NCBI GenBank assembly: GCA_026724425.1
Contig: JAIUCV010000003.1
Span: forward strand, 48,982,477-49,046,476
Reading direction: 5' to 3'
DNA: 64,000 nt
DNA from: Erythrophleum ivorense
Lineage: Eukaryota; Streptophyta; Magnoliopsida; Fabales; Fabaceae
The translations under genes and the position numbers were made by a program. This document shows, in pieces, positions 12,068 through 23,722 of the stretch (its first letter is position 1; each line of letters opens with the position of its first letter). The notes under the pieces are model-generated. The model had not been told where the DNA came from. It did no database searches and saw nothing but the letters and a program-made list of their open reading frames with translations.

Positions 12068-12219
12068 ATAGCTCATCTCTCATTCAATTATACATAAAGC
12101 ATACATTACTAGTCTCACACATGTATACGTGGGCATATTAGCATGTGAAATCATAAGAAAAGCATTTTCAACATTTGAGTAGGCCATACATAACATACAA
12201 AGTCTTACCAAGCAAGTGG

Positions 12220-12400
12220 ATTAGCCTCACCCATTCACTTGTAGATTTTGGACTTGCCTCACCCATTCTTTAAGAGGTTCTTAGACTCAACCTTACTCTT
12301 GGGAGTCAACCTCACTTTTAAGAGACTCTTTACTTTATCTCAACCAACTTTAGGGTTCTTGACTCATCCTCACCATGGCTAAAGGGTTGTTGGCTTTTTC
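12220..12400. repeat. Decayed minisatellite, about 34-bp period
   Basis: Repeated phrases of the form 'cctcacccattctttaagaggttcttgg' (given here as a pattern) alternate with ctcaacc and ctcatcc variants, five to six copies. The same block is found at 25400-25580, 33115-33295, 34945-35125, 46645-46830 and 55205-55375, and in reverse at 16150-16330 and 51290-51480. Confidence 0.6.
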
Positions 12401-13119
12401 ATACTCAAGCAAACCAAAGCAATCACATAAAATATCATTGAAATACATAAGGCATCATCATGCTAGCCTACTTTTCATGGTTTAAAACATACATACATAC
12501 ATGCAAGATAATGTAAGCACACATCTATGCATGAGAGAAGGTGGAGAGAGCTACCTTATCGGCTAATACAAGCTTTCCCTTTCAATTTGTCTCCTCCCTT
12601 GTTGATTTCACAATCACAACTAGATGGAAGTGCTTCTTTTGAGCCTAGGCACACAAAGAGCATGAAATTACTCTCCCATAACTCAATAATTATTCACAAA
12701 GCTAGGGGTTTCTTCATAGTAAACCCTAACAAGCATAAGCAACTAGGGGTCTCTCTCTCTCTCTCTCTAGAGTTTCACCAACTTTTCTTTTCTTTTCTTT
12801 GCATTTCTCAACTTATCACACTCTCTTTTAAGGGTTTCTTACTCCCTCTAGGTCAAAACAAAGCTTTCTTACTCATCAACCCATGGAAAGGGAGTTTAGA
12901 AGGAGAAGAATAAAATCAAGAAGAAGAAGCATAAAGAGTTTTAAAGGTTCTTACCTTTCTTCTTTAGCTTCCATTCTTTCTCTCTTAGTTTCTCCTAATT
13001 TCCCTTTCTCTCTCAAGCTTTTTTCTGTGCTTGGACGAAGCTTAAGTTGGTTAAAGGAGAAAGAATGAATTGGGGCATTTTAAGAAGTCAAATTCTCTTT
13101 TTTCACGCTTTTCCGGACT

Positions 13120-13345
13120 TACCCTCACTATAGCGAAGAATAACCCTCGTTACGGCGAGCATGTATCAGTCCTAAACCCCTGTTTTTGCTATGGCATGCT
13201 ACGGTGAGCAACGTCCTAATTTTTGTATGGGATGCCTGCACTCACTATAGCTAGAAGGCACTCTCGCTATAGCTAGACCATTTCTCGCTATAACGAACAG
13301 GTACATTCGCTATACCTAGGTCATTTCTCACTATAGCTAGTAGAC
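13120..13345. repeat. Palindrome array in LTR A2a
   Basis: Spaced copies of cactatagcgaa, tcgctatagctag, tcgctataacgaa and cgttacggcgagc. They are variants of a self-complementary core TCGCTATAGCGA. In LTR sense the array lies in the first 310 bp of the LTR. Confidence 0.85.
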
Positions 13346-14281
13346 TTAGAAAATTTTTAGCCTTTCAAAAATTTTTCAGCTTTTTCTTTTTCTCTTCTTT
13401 TTTTCTCTCTTTTCTTCTAGTTGTTACAAAAGAAGCTTGGGTTTAAGGAAGATTCATTGATTAAATTCATTTTTCTCTTCTTCCCTTGATTTTCTTTGTA
13501 TTCCTTTACTTATTGAGTTTATGCTTTGTTTTTTATGTTGCTATTTCTTATAGTTATGAGCTAAACTTGTTGATTTGGGATTATGATAAACTCTAACTTG
13601 TAATATGTTGCAATTACTCTTTTTATTTACAATTAATGGTATGATTTAATTACTTAATCCTTGTGTTTCATGCTTCTAAGTGTGTGGAAACCATTAGATG
13701 ATTTGGGTAGCCTAAATGAACTTGGAAAAGGGATTTTAGGATTTGACCATGGATTAGGTAGTGTGAGTTCATGAAACTTACAATTAAGTGGATTGATTCG
13801 CTTGTGGGATAGAAATATACCTATCGGCCTCACATAGTCATATTAAGACCTATTCTTGATTAATCCTTTAAATTAATTGCATAAGGAATTATGGATTGGT
13901 TAGGAGAATGCCTATATGTAATTCAGAAGATGCTTATAGATAAATTAGAGTCTTAGGCTATCAATGACATTAAGAGCAAAATGAAGAGAGATAATTAGTT
14001 CATATGAAATATTAGAGGGAATCATAATCCCAAATCATTTTGCTTTCCAATTTCATCTAGAATGGTGTCTCTCATTGTTTTTATGTCTTTAGTTTAGTTT
14101 AATTTCATATTACCTTTTATTGTTGGCTTGATTTAGATTAAGGTGCACAATTTTAGTACTTAGCAATTATCTTAGTAATAAATTCTCGTGGGAACGATAC
14201 TCTATTAATCACTTTATTACTATTGCGATATGTATACTTGCATGTATGCTTTAAAAAAAGAAACATACACCATTAAGGATA

Positions 14282-17200
14282 TGTAACATCCGGCTTCTCC
14301 AAAAACATGAGAAATGTAATGTCTGATTTCTCCATAAATGTATAAAATATGCCAGATATAAAAAAAAAGTCCCCCAAATAGAATTATTTGAGATCCAATA
14401 AAATTATAAAAATATTTTAGACCTCAAATAATAAGGATTTAAGGCCAGAGGTGCCCTAAAAATGGAGCCAGAATAATCAGATAAAAATCGATGAAAATGC
14501 AATGGCATTTTTATAATTTCGAGCACATTTTAGAAAACTCAAAGGTGGGATTTTTAAATGGGAAAAATGAGTTTTTCAGAGTTCTCAAAAGCCTTAAGAA
14601 CCATAGGAATTCTTAGAACAGTTAAAACCCCTTTGGTTGATGTTTTATAATATCAGTTTACCCAAACTTTGGCTAGTTTGTTTAAGAAGGTTTTAGATCC
14701 AATTTGAGTAATTCCAAAGATATTTTATAAGTTAGAGAAGCTAAATTTTATGAGCCCCATTGGACAAAACCAAGAAGAGAGACTAAATAGCAAATTTTAA
14801 AAGTTACTTAAATGGACCCTAGGCTTATAAATCACGTCCCCTTCAGTTCTCTCCATTGACTTGCATCTAGTCCAAACATATTCTAAGAGAGCTCCAAGAG
14901 GTGCACCAAGTGGGGGAGTCAAGGAAAAAAGAGGAAGCTTGAAAAGTGTAAGATTTCCATGATTTTTCATGCTTTTTCCTTCACTAAACCTCTTCCCCTC
15001 TTTCTCCTCCCTTCTCCTATGGTTTTTTCAATTAATATGGACATGTTTTGGGTCTGGTTAATAGGAGAATGATTAGACTTTTAAGAAGAGGAGTTCACCA
15101 CTTGGAAGAGCACTTGAGAAAAGTAAGAAACTGAGGTAAATTGTTGTCTTCCATGCTTGCTTCTTCTTGTATCCTTTAGTGTGAGTTTTGTCCCACTTAG
15201 AGCCCAACCAAGGGAGACAAAATTTTGATCTAACCAAGGAAGAATCATAGGTTTTAGAGTGTAGGAAACAAGAATATGCAAAGATAACAAAGAAAGAACT
15301 ATGAATTTGCAATATAGAAAAGCTAGAGATTTGTGAACATAACCTAAAATCTGTATTAATCCAAGAACTTCCTAGCCTATGCAAATGTTTTTTTTTGAGT
15401 TCTTATGACCCCTAGGGAGCCTCCTAAGTGTCTCCTTCTTCAAGGAAAAATTGAAAACTCCATGGGTGCAAGTAAGGAGCATAGGTTCGGCCAAGGAGAG
15501 CTCATAGACCTAGGGAGTGTTTTAATTTCTTCTAAGCCTAGTTTTGCATCATATATGATGGTATAGTATAAAAGGAAGCTTGAGAAAAATTTAAAAGCCA
15601 TGGATTGTGAGATGGAAGTGTAGGCTCCATAATGAGGCATTACAAAGCAACTTATAGTTTGGCTCCTTAAAATGAATGTGTGATGACTCCAAGGAGTTTA
15701 AAAAGAGTCAAAAGACCTAGAATGAATGAGCAATGGGAGCTAAGATCATAAATTATCATAGTTGCTTCATAAGGGCTTGTATGGAAGTATAACGGAGCCA
15801 TGAAACAAAGTAGCTTCATATAATGTATGTGTGATACCAAGGCTTATTCCCACGAGTGATTTAGATCTCTTTTTATATGTTTAGGCCAAGAGAAGCTAGT
15901 GCTTCCAAGTATCATGGTTTGGCTGAAAAGAAGGAGGAAGAAACTAAGAGAAAAGTGTGTGGCATTGGCTCTAAGGTAGCTCTCTCTCTTTTCTCTCATA
16001 CATGCTTGGGTGTTGTATTGTCTTTGAATATGTGTGTGTATGTTTAAGCCATGAAAAATGTTTTTAGCAAATATGTATATGCCATGGTACCATGATGTTT
16101 GATTTATGTGCTTGCATGATGTTTTATGAACATGTTTTGACATGTATGAGTTTGGTGAAGTCAAAAGTCCCTTCACTAGGGTGAGGATGAGTCAAGAGTC
16201 CTTACGAATGGATGAGACAAAGCCAAAAGTCTCTAAAAGAGTGAGGATTATTCAAAAGTCCCTTGAAAGTGGGTAAGGCAAGACCAAAAGTCCTAAAAAG
16301 AATAAGTGAGGATAAACCATTGGCTTAGCAAGCCTATGTACGATATATGTGACTTCTTGAATGAAGGAAATGTTCTATGTATGTTTATAAATTTCAAGAT
16401 AGCTATACATGAATTTTTAGACTTAAAATTGAATCCATTATGTGTGGTTGAAAGGGAGAAGGGCTATTGGGATTTCTAGAATCTTACTCTTCCCTCCCTA
16501 TTGCATAACATGCCTAGGTGGATCAAGTGAGCAAGGAAATGGGAGCCACCACACTTGAAAGTAGGGAGATTGACAATGCAGTTGATATTTGTTCATTTTG
16601 TAAACATAGCATTGTCAAATCATATATTTCCATGATGTATATAATTTATAAGCTTTTAAACATGTATAATTATATGAATATGTGATGTATATATAGGAAT
16701 TGAAAGCAAATAAATGATATGGTATGTTCTTGAATTGTATAGCAAGAGTGCACATGTATGCTCTTTAAGTATATCATCAAGTGGGAGAGTGCGTTTGTGA
16801 GATTTGGGTTTTTAGACCTTTGGGACATGTTTAGTAGGCTATTTTCATATTTTCTCACGTGCTCAAGTAGTCCTAGAAAACCTAGAAGCTAAATTGATTC
16901 ATTTTTTACCCTCAAGGAGGCATAAAAATGCCATTTTGCAACCCTACATCACAAAGTAACCAAATGAGCCATTTTAGGGTTGCAATTTTGCATGCATATA
17001 GATCTCTTATAGAGCTTTTTTGTGGTCTAAGAACCACATTACTTGGAGGTCTATAGAATTTCTTATAATTTTTCAAAGTTTAGCTCAGAAGTTGGTTTTT
17101 GTCTATGCACTATTCACTTGAGCAAATTTTGTTTTCATGTCATCTAAGGGCCAAATGAGGTCCAATGGTTTTGAAATTTTACATGGAGAAACTAGATATT

Positions 17201-17941
17201 CATAGTGATATGTAGCAACTAGAAGTAACTCATTTGGAGGTCTGTAGAGAGAGAAATGAATTTTTGAAATTTGCATCAAAATTAGTAATGCCAGCCAACC
17301 TTGTTTATTGTTTCATTATAATTCAGTTCCTAAACAGGCTTAACATGGTCTAAAATTATTTTTCCCATAACTTTAACACCCATAGCTTTACAAAATGGCA
17401 TGGTTTTCTTGGTTTTTGTTTTTCTAAAATTAGTTATGAATTGTTGAAATTTATATCAGTAATTTATGACAACAAACTTAGACAACCAGACCTTTTGGTG
17501 TTTTTCTATTGTCAATCATAGTCCATATGATATTTTCATGGCTTAGAATGATTTTTAAACTATATTTGAAATTTAGATCTTTTTAGGAAGCTATCATTTA
17601 CTTGATTTTTATTTTTTTAAATTTAATTATGATTTTTCAAAGTTTGCATTAGAAACTTGGCACACCAACCCGAGACTGAACTTTGTAATTTTGTGTATGA
17701 ATGCCATAGGCTCAAGATTCTTGTGCTATTTTGTGATAGTTTTAAAGTGTATGAATGTATTTTAATTGAAGATTGATATGAGTGAGCTCATATGGGCCAC
17801 GGGATGCGGGACAAAAGTATTGAACTTTACATAACGTAAGAAATGACATTATTTTAAATGAATTTTTTTTGTTCTCTAATAAAATTAAGCACATGTATGT
17901 CCATAGATGATTGAGAAAGGCTAGAATTATATGGTGTTACA
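14282..17941 (+). mobile_element. Solo LTR A1b inserted in the E1 3' LTR
   Basis: Starts TGTAACATCCGG and ends GGTGTTACA, 3660 bp, flanked by GGATA at 14277-14281 and 17942-17946. Removing it rejoins 'cattaaggatacaaaa', the text found uninterrupted at 30466 in the 5' LTR. It holds the minisatellite (16150-16330), a weaker stem-loop near 16468 and the conserved 'aaggtagctctctc' donor-like motif near 15973. No coding sequence. Confidence 0.93.
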
Positions 17942-17946
17942 GGATA

Positions 17947-20178
17947 CAAAAAAATCACAATACTACATGCATCAAAATTTGATACATGTAACATCTCTAA
18001 TACAACATTTTTGGTATTTAGATCATTTCAACATCCTTGCTTTGATTTAGGGACCTTGAAAATGGTTAGTAGGAGCATGGGGGTGAGATTCTTGGAGAAT
18101 TTCAGTAGCTAATCTCAACTAATTCAATATCCACATGAATACCATGAGTAAATGTAATGCATGTGGAGCAAGAATGCTATGCATATGCATCATGTAAGTC
18201 AAATGCACCATATAGCATAAAAACTTATTCATTCTCAAGTCATGACATCATTATAAACTAGCTAGGCTCAACTAATCTCAACTTGGGGCCAAAGAAGAGC
18301 TACTATACTCAATTCTATCCTTAGGGAGTTAGAAGACATAGCATAAGATTTTCATGTGCATATAACCCATTTTGAAATTATAACATAACATATTTCATGA
18401 GTGCATCAAGCAACAATACATACAAGCATTTCAACTTATTCAAGCATTCATATGCATGCAAGAAAGGGAGATAAAGCTACCTTGAAGCTTGTGGAAAGTT
18501 AAAATGCCATTAACCCACTTAGTCTTGCTTTTTCTCTTAGCTTTCTTTCACTTGGCACTCACACTTAAGTGGGTTTGAGCTAGATGGGCCTACACATAGC
18601 AATTACAAGGTAAATTAACCTAATTAAACTCATTCTAGGTCTCATCATCTCTATTTAATCTCATTAAAGCCTAAAGTGATAAATAAGACTAATTGAGGTT
18701 CATTATGAAGTTATCTTTAGATTTTGCTTTACAAACCCTAAACTCTTATCAGTTACAAGTTTTATAACTCGCAAGAAACTTATTTGGATCATTACTTGCT
18801 TGATTAGAGGAATTTAGAATCAAATTACTTTATTAACCCAATTTAGGCCTTAAAAATTCAACTTTCATTTTATGACTTCTAAATTCAATCCAATGGTTTT
18901 ATGATTATTTTTTCATCATATCTAAGTCTTTAAATTCATTAGAACTCAAAAAATCACTCCCTAGGTACTCCATTCAAATCTTGGCCAAGACACTACCCAA
19001 GGAGAAACCATATGGAGTTTTATTGATTCTTCCTTAGGTTTTGATTCATAGTAACATCCCTTGGCTTCTCTTTTATCTAATTATACTTTCATATGGCTCA
19101 AACTAGGTTCTTAGAGTTCTATATCTCCTTAAGTTCAATTAAAACTCTAATTTCCTTACCTTGAATTCTAAAGCTTCTTTGTGCATTCTAATTGTATAAT
19201 ATTATTTGTCATATCTCGAAACCCTTAGTTCTACCTTCCTATGGCTAAAATTCATCTTCCTATACCTAGTTTTATACTTAGCAGAAACTAGAGAGGAAGA
19301 GGAGGCAAGATGGAGCAAGTTTTCTAATCGTGAAATATACCTTGTCTTAAAGCATTTCAAGAGAGGAACTTGGTTCTTTTCTTTTTTTCTTCAAAATCTC
19401 TCCTTCCTCTAAGAAATCAACTGCAAAAATACTCCTTTCAAGAGGCTAAAACCATCAAAAGAAAGAGTTTAAGGAGGAGAGCCAAGTTAGTGAAGGCAAG
19501 AGTATTAAAAAGGGGCTTTTCGTACCTTTCTTTAACTTTCTTTCCTCCTCCTTCTCCTTCTTTTAGGCAACTCTAGGTGCTAGTTCAGAAGTTTAAAAGT
19601 CAGTTTTGGCCTTGTGGGAGATGGTGTGACCTAAATATGGAAGAAAGGAAGTGAATTATAAACTTTTCAAAAATTTCCATTATCTTCAATTTCTCTGTTT
19701 ATGCTCGTTTTAGCTCCATTTTGAGAATCACCTTTTCCATATGACAATTTAGGTCCTCTAGTTTATTAAAAATATTTGCTTTCAATTTTATAGGGTTTGA
19801 AACTATCCCCAATTATTTGGTCAAAGGTTGGGTCAACCAACAGCCTAAAATGTGCACCATAAAGGTTTTGGTCAGTCTAAGTGTTCTTATGATTTTTAAG
19901 GCCTCTAAGAACCCTAAAAATCTTAAATTTACCCCTTAAAGCTTTCTTCTTTAAGTTTCTAAAAAGTTATCTAAAACTAAGATTTTGCTACTACCTTTTT
20001 TGTTAAATTCACTTAGCCATTCTGGCTTTGGTTTCGGGCTATCTTTAACCTTATATCCTTATTTCCAAATGCCTAGATCATTATTCTAATCTTGTTTAAC
20101 TTTATTTCATTTTATTTTGGGGTCTTTCTTTTGTATTTTATCGATTTCAATTCAGTTTTAAGAAGATTAGGTATTACA
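17947..20178 (-). repeat. E1 3' LTR, proximal segment
   Basis: Aligns with 30473-31263 of the 5' LTR at both ends, with about 1.4 kb (18133-19567) present only here. The right end ...GGTATTACA abuts a polypurine tract that reads TTGTGGGGAA on the minus strand (20179-20190). This places the LTR start exactly. Confidence 0.88.
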
Positions 20179-20189
20179 TTCCCCACAAA

Positions 20190-21480
20190 TAAAATTTTGT
20201 CCTCAAAATTTAGATACATACCTTATTGAAATAACTCAGGATTATTCTTTCTCATCTCTTCTTCCAGTTCCCAAGTGGCTTATTTTAGAGATAGTCCCTT
20301 CCAAACCACTTTCACTAATGGTATGCTTTTATTCCTTAACTACTAAAGCTTAACATCCATGATTTGATCTAATGATACTATATAAGATAGATTGTCTTGT
20401 AAATGCACATTTTCATACTCTATGACATGTGAAGGGTCAAGTTGGTACTTTTTTAGTTGGGATACATGAAAGACATCATGTACTTGGGCTAGGTTCGAGG
20501 AAAGAGCAAGTTTGTAGGCTATATGTCTGATTTTATCAGAAATCTAGAATGGACTTATGCACTTTGGACCAAGCTTCTTTCTCTTTATAGACCTACTATC
20601 CTTGTAACTGGAGATACTCTAATGAATACATGGTTCCCAATCTCAAACTCTAATGGCCTTCTTCTTTTATTTGTATAACTCTTTTGTTTGTGTTGAGCCA
20701 TTAGAAGTTTCTTTCTAATTATTTCTATCCATTTAAAGTTTTGGTCCACTAGTTCTGGGCCTATAAGGCTCCTTTCTTCAAGCTCAACCTAACATATTGG
20801 GGACCTACACTTCCTTCTATATAATTCTTCATATGGTGTCATTTCAATACCGGACGAGTAACTAGTATTATGAGCAAATTTTGCTTGAGGCAAATAGGTA
20901 TCCCAGTTTCCTTTCATCTCTAATATACAAGCCCTCAACATGTCTTCTAGGATTTAGATGGTTCTTTTTGTTTAGCCATTTGATTAAGGGTAGTAGGTTG
21001 TGCTAAATCTTAATCTCGTTCCTAGGGAATTTTGTAATGATCTCCATAAATTTGAGAAAAATTTGGGATCTCTATTTGATACTATGTTCCTAGGTATACC
21101 ATGTAGTCTTACTATTTCTTTTATGTATAGCTAAGCTAATTTATCTAGGGTGCATGTGGCTCTAATTGCTAAGAAATTAGCAAACTTAGTTAATCTGTCA
21201 ACTATCACCCATATAATATCATGCCCTAATGATGTCCTAAATAATCCTATGACAAAATCCATAGTTATACTATCATATTTCCATTTAGGGATATCTAGGG
21301 GCTAAAATAATCTAGTTGATTTCTGATGTCCAATTTTGACTCTTTGGCATATTCAACATCTAGAGACGTATTCATCTATGTCTATTTTTATTCCAATCCA
21401 CCAGAACATTTTCTTTAAATCGTGTTACATTTTATTACTGCTTGGATGAATGGTGTATCTGCTCTTATATGCCTCTTCTA
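20190..21480 (-). pseudogene. E1 integrase remnant
   Basis: The minus strand gives, in order, a zinc-binding segment (about 21480-21335; YTIHPSSNKM and a degraded C-x2-C), the catalytic core (about 21215-20950; VIVDRLTKFANFLAIRAT, RLHGIPRNIVSNRDPKF) and the C-terminal part (about 20575-20200; AYKLALSSNLAQVHDVFHVS, then VKVVWKGLS and WELEEEMRKNNPELF). These are standard Ty3/gypsy integrase motifs in the correct order. Integrase joins the cDNA to host DNA. In-frame stops, for example inside the core before LYIKEIV, show it is dead. The position after RNase H is the gypsy order. Confidence 0.88.
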
Positions 21481-21749
21481 ATATTCTTTATCTCAATTCT
21501 AACTTTCTAAGCACACACAGCTTATCCCTGTACCTCACTATCCCATTTTTAGACAAGTTAAATTGTAAGGTTCTACCTTAGGATACTTAATTTCTAACTT
21601 TCCTTATATGCTCATTTTCTTGCTGAGATTCTTTTATTTGATATTTTAGGTCACTTTCTATTTTTAGGTTTCACTCATCAATAGCTTACTAGAATGCACT
21701 TGGTATAAGAGATTCATATTTCTAAATCTCTCAAGAAGTTTTTGCTCTC

Positions 21750-22085
21750 TCAACATTATGTAGGCCATATGTATGGATTTTCTTCTCAGTGCATCTGCAA
21801 CCACAATAGCCTTGCTTGGATAGTATTTCAAAGTATAATCATAATCCTTTAAGAACTCTAACCATTTTCTCTATCTTAGGTTTAATTCTTTTTGCTCAAA
21901 CAAATATTTAAGGCTCTTATAATCATTGTATATCTCTATGGTTACACTATATAGGTAGTGTCTCTATATCTTAAAAGCAAACACCACTATTGCTAGCTTT
22001 ATGCTATGGGTGGGATAATTTTCTTCCTATTGTTTCAACTACCTAGAAGCATAGGCTACCACTCTTCCCTTTTCCATAAGTATAT
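21750..22085 (-). pseudogene. E1 RNase H remnant
   Basis: The minus strand reads GRVVAYASR, ENYPTHSIKLAIVVFAFKI, RHYLYSVTIEIYNDYKSLKY and LKDYDYTLKYYPSKAIVVAD, matching the RNase H domain that follows reverse transcriptase in Ty3/gypsy polyproteins. This domain removes the RNA strand during cDNA synthesis. Several stops interrupt it (after YASR, after FKI, after NLR). It lies between reverse transcriptase and integrase as expected. Confidence 0.85.
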
Positions 22086-22199
22086 ATCTTAACCTTTTCT
22101 TAGAAAGATTACTATAGACTACAAAAGTCTCTCTAACATCAGGGATCACTAAAACTAAGGTTGTGGTTAAGTTATGCTTTAATTGCTGGAAACTCTATT

Positions 22200-22700
22200 C
22201 ATATTTCTCATCCCACAAATATAGTACATTATTTCTAGTGAGTCTAGTTAGTGGCATAGCTATTTCAGAAAAGCCTAGTCATGCTCTTATTTACTCTTAG
22301 AATAAATAAGGATGTCATCTATGAAAACCACTACAAATTTATCTAAGTATGGCCTAAACACTCTATTCATGTACTCTATGAATACAGCAGGTGCATTTTT
22401 TAACCTAAAGGGCATCACTAAGAATTTATAATGCACATATCTAGTCCTAAAAGCTATCTTAGGAATATCATTAACCTTGATTCTAAGTTGATGGTATCCT
22501 AACTTAAGGTCAATCTTGGAAAATATTGACGCTCTTACCAACTAATCTAGGAGGTCATCTATTTTGAGAAAGGGGTACTTGTTCTTAACTATAATCTTAT
22601 TGAATTATTTTTCTTTAATAGTTCCTCTATCTATTTCTTCAATTCTGTTAGCTTGGTAAAAGCCATCCTATACAAAGCCTTAAACATTAGACCTACCTTA
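22200..22700 (-). pseudogene. E1 reverse transcriptase remnant
   Basis: The best-preserved piece of E1 is an open stretch of 84 codons at 22287-22541. It reads SKIDLKLGYHQLRIKVND, then KIAFRTRYVHYKFLVMPFRL, then AVFIEYMNRVFRPYLDKFVV, then FIDDILIYSKS. The FIDD box is the catalytic aspartate pair (usually Y/F-x-DD). The family copies element RNA into DNA. Stops and frame losses flank the open stretch on both sides, so no functional polyprotein is possible. Confidence 0.92.
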
Positions 22701-22849
22701 AGCATAATGTTTATAGTAAATTCCACTTCTCTATCAAGGGGTAGTCCACTAATTTCCTTAGGAAATACCTCTGGGAACTCTCTTGCTATAGAAATTTTAT
22801 CTGTACCTTCTTCTACTTTTACCTGTACAGAAAAGAAAACTAGGAACCC

Positions 22850-23480
22850 TTAGCAACCTTGCATTAGAGATCTCTTTGCTTGGGTGATTATCCTAAAGAC
22901 TAGTTTGCTCCTGGTACTAGACATAATTCCACATTCAGGTAAAGTAATGTATTTATTATGACAATCAAGTATCACATTATTTGCAGGCATCCAGTTCATA
23001 CCAATGGTTAAATTAATATCAATCAAGAGTATACAACTCAAGTCCAGTGTGGTATAGCAATGGTTAAATTGAACTATACAATTTAAATATGCATAAAAGG
23101 TAATAGCTCTATTTCCTATGGGGGTAGACACATGTAAGTTATAAGGTAAAGCACATATACTCAAACCCAACCTCTTAGCATAGTCAAAGGATATGAAAGA
23201 CTAACTAGTACTCAAATCGAATAATGCATTTATAGTACAATTATTAATCTTAATAGTGCCTTAGATCAGACTCAAGGATTTGTTAAGTTCTGACTATGTT
23301 AGGGCAAAAACTCTATCCTAGGTCTATGGTTTGGATGTAAGAGCTACCTTCTTCTACTGGGTATAGTTTCTGGCCATATACCCTGACTTGCCACACTTGA
23401 AATAAATATTCTAGCCTATGTAGCACAATTTGCCTACTTGGTTCTTGCCACACTAGTTGCAAGCTACTAGGGCACTGTCT
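22850..23480 (-). pseudogene. E1 zinc knuckle and aspartic protease remnant
   Basis: The minus strand gives a CCHC-type knuckle CGKSGYMARN (about 23375), where the last Cys is replaced by Tyr (RNYTQ). A retropepsin-like segment follows (ALFDLSTS, about 23230), where the usual D-[ST]-G is changed to DLS. Then comes the conserved IGMNWMPANNVILDCHNKYI (about 22990) that normally precedes reverse transcriptase. A 106-codon open piece spans 22850-23170. Loss of the protease motif glycine and several stops mark it as inactive. Confidence 0.82.
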
Positions 23481-23483
23481 CTA

Positions 23484-23722
23484 TTAGACTGAGCTAGTCT
23501 TCTTATACTTTGTTCCCTTCCTATTCCATGGTCTTTTGCCACCTTTCTTGCTACTACTGGTGGCTGGTAGTTCTTCTTGTGGCCTCTTATTCTTAGGAAG
23601 AGAAGGCTTTGCACTCAAAATGCCTTGCATTGTTTTTAAATTACTTTTAGTCACTCTGCATACCTTTACCAAAGCATTGAAGCCTCTATGATAGAGTAAC
23701 AAAGAGCTTTTATGACCACCTT
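23484..23722 (-). pseudogene. E1 gag, C-terminal segment
   Basis: The minus strand reads VTKSNLKTMQ, then a basic, proline/lysine-rich linker (PSLPKNKRPQEEL, KKGGKRPWNRKGTKYKK). This is the typical region between the gag domain and the zinc knuckle. It is separated from the gag domain at 28423-29215 by the nested insertion at about 23723-28417. Confidence 0.65.

Larger units (their letters stand above)
10595..13428 (-). mobile_element. Solo LTR A2a
   Basis: Starts TGTAACACC and ends GTTGTTACA, 2834 bp. The target duplication is GAAGA (10590-10594) and AAAGA (13429-13433, one change). The related LTR B2 keeps the unoccupied sequence 'ccatggaagaagcttggg' at 8516-8533, confirming the insertion. 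It holds the family stem-loop (12049-12067), the minisatellite block (12220-12400) and the palindrome array (13120-13345). ORFs in it are shadows. Confidence 0.92.
9862..14265 (+). mobile_element. LTR B1, solo, inserted in the E1 3' LTR
   Basis: Starts TGACAAGTCC and ends AAAGAAACA, flanked by TACAC on both sides (9857-9861 and 14266-14270). Without the nested LTR at 10595-13428 it is about 1.57 kb. Its sequence is uninterrupted where B2 is split by E1 ('gcttctaagtgtg' near 13673), so it is a natural empty site for E1. No internal domain is present. Confidence 0.88.

Noticed and set aside
12527..12913. 128-codon open frame in LTR A2a
   Set aside because: The corresponding stretches of A2b and A2c lack the frame; the sequence is LTR.
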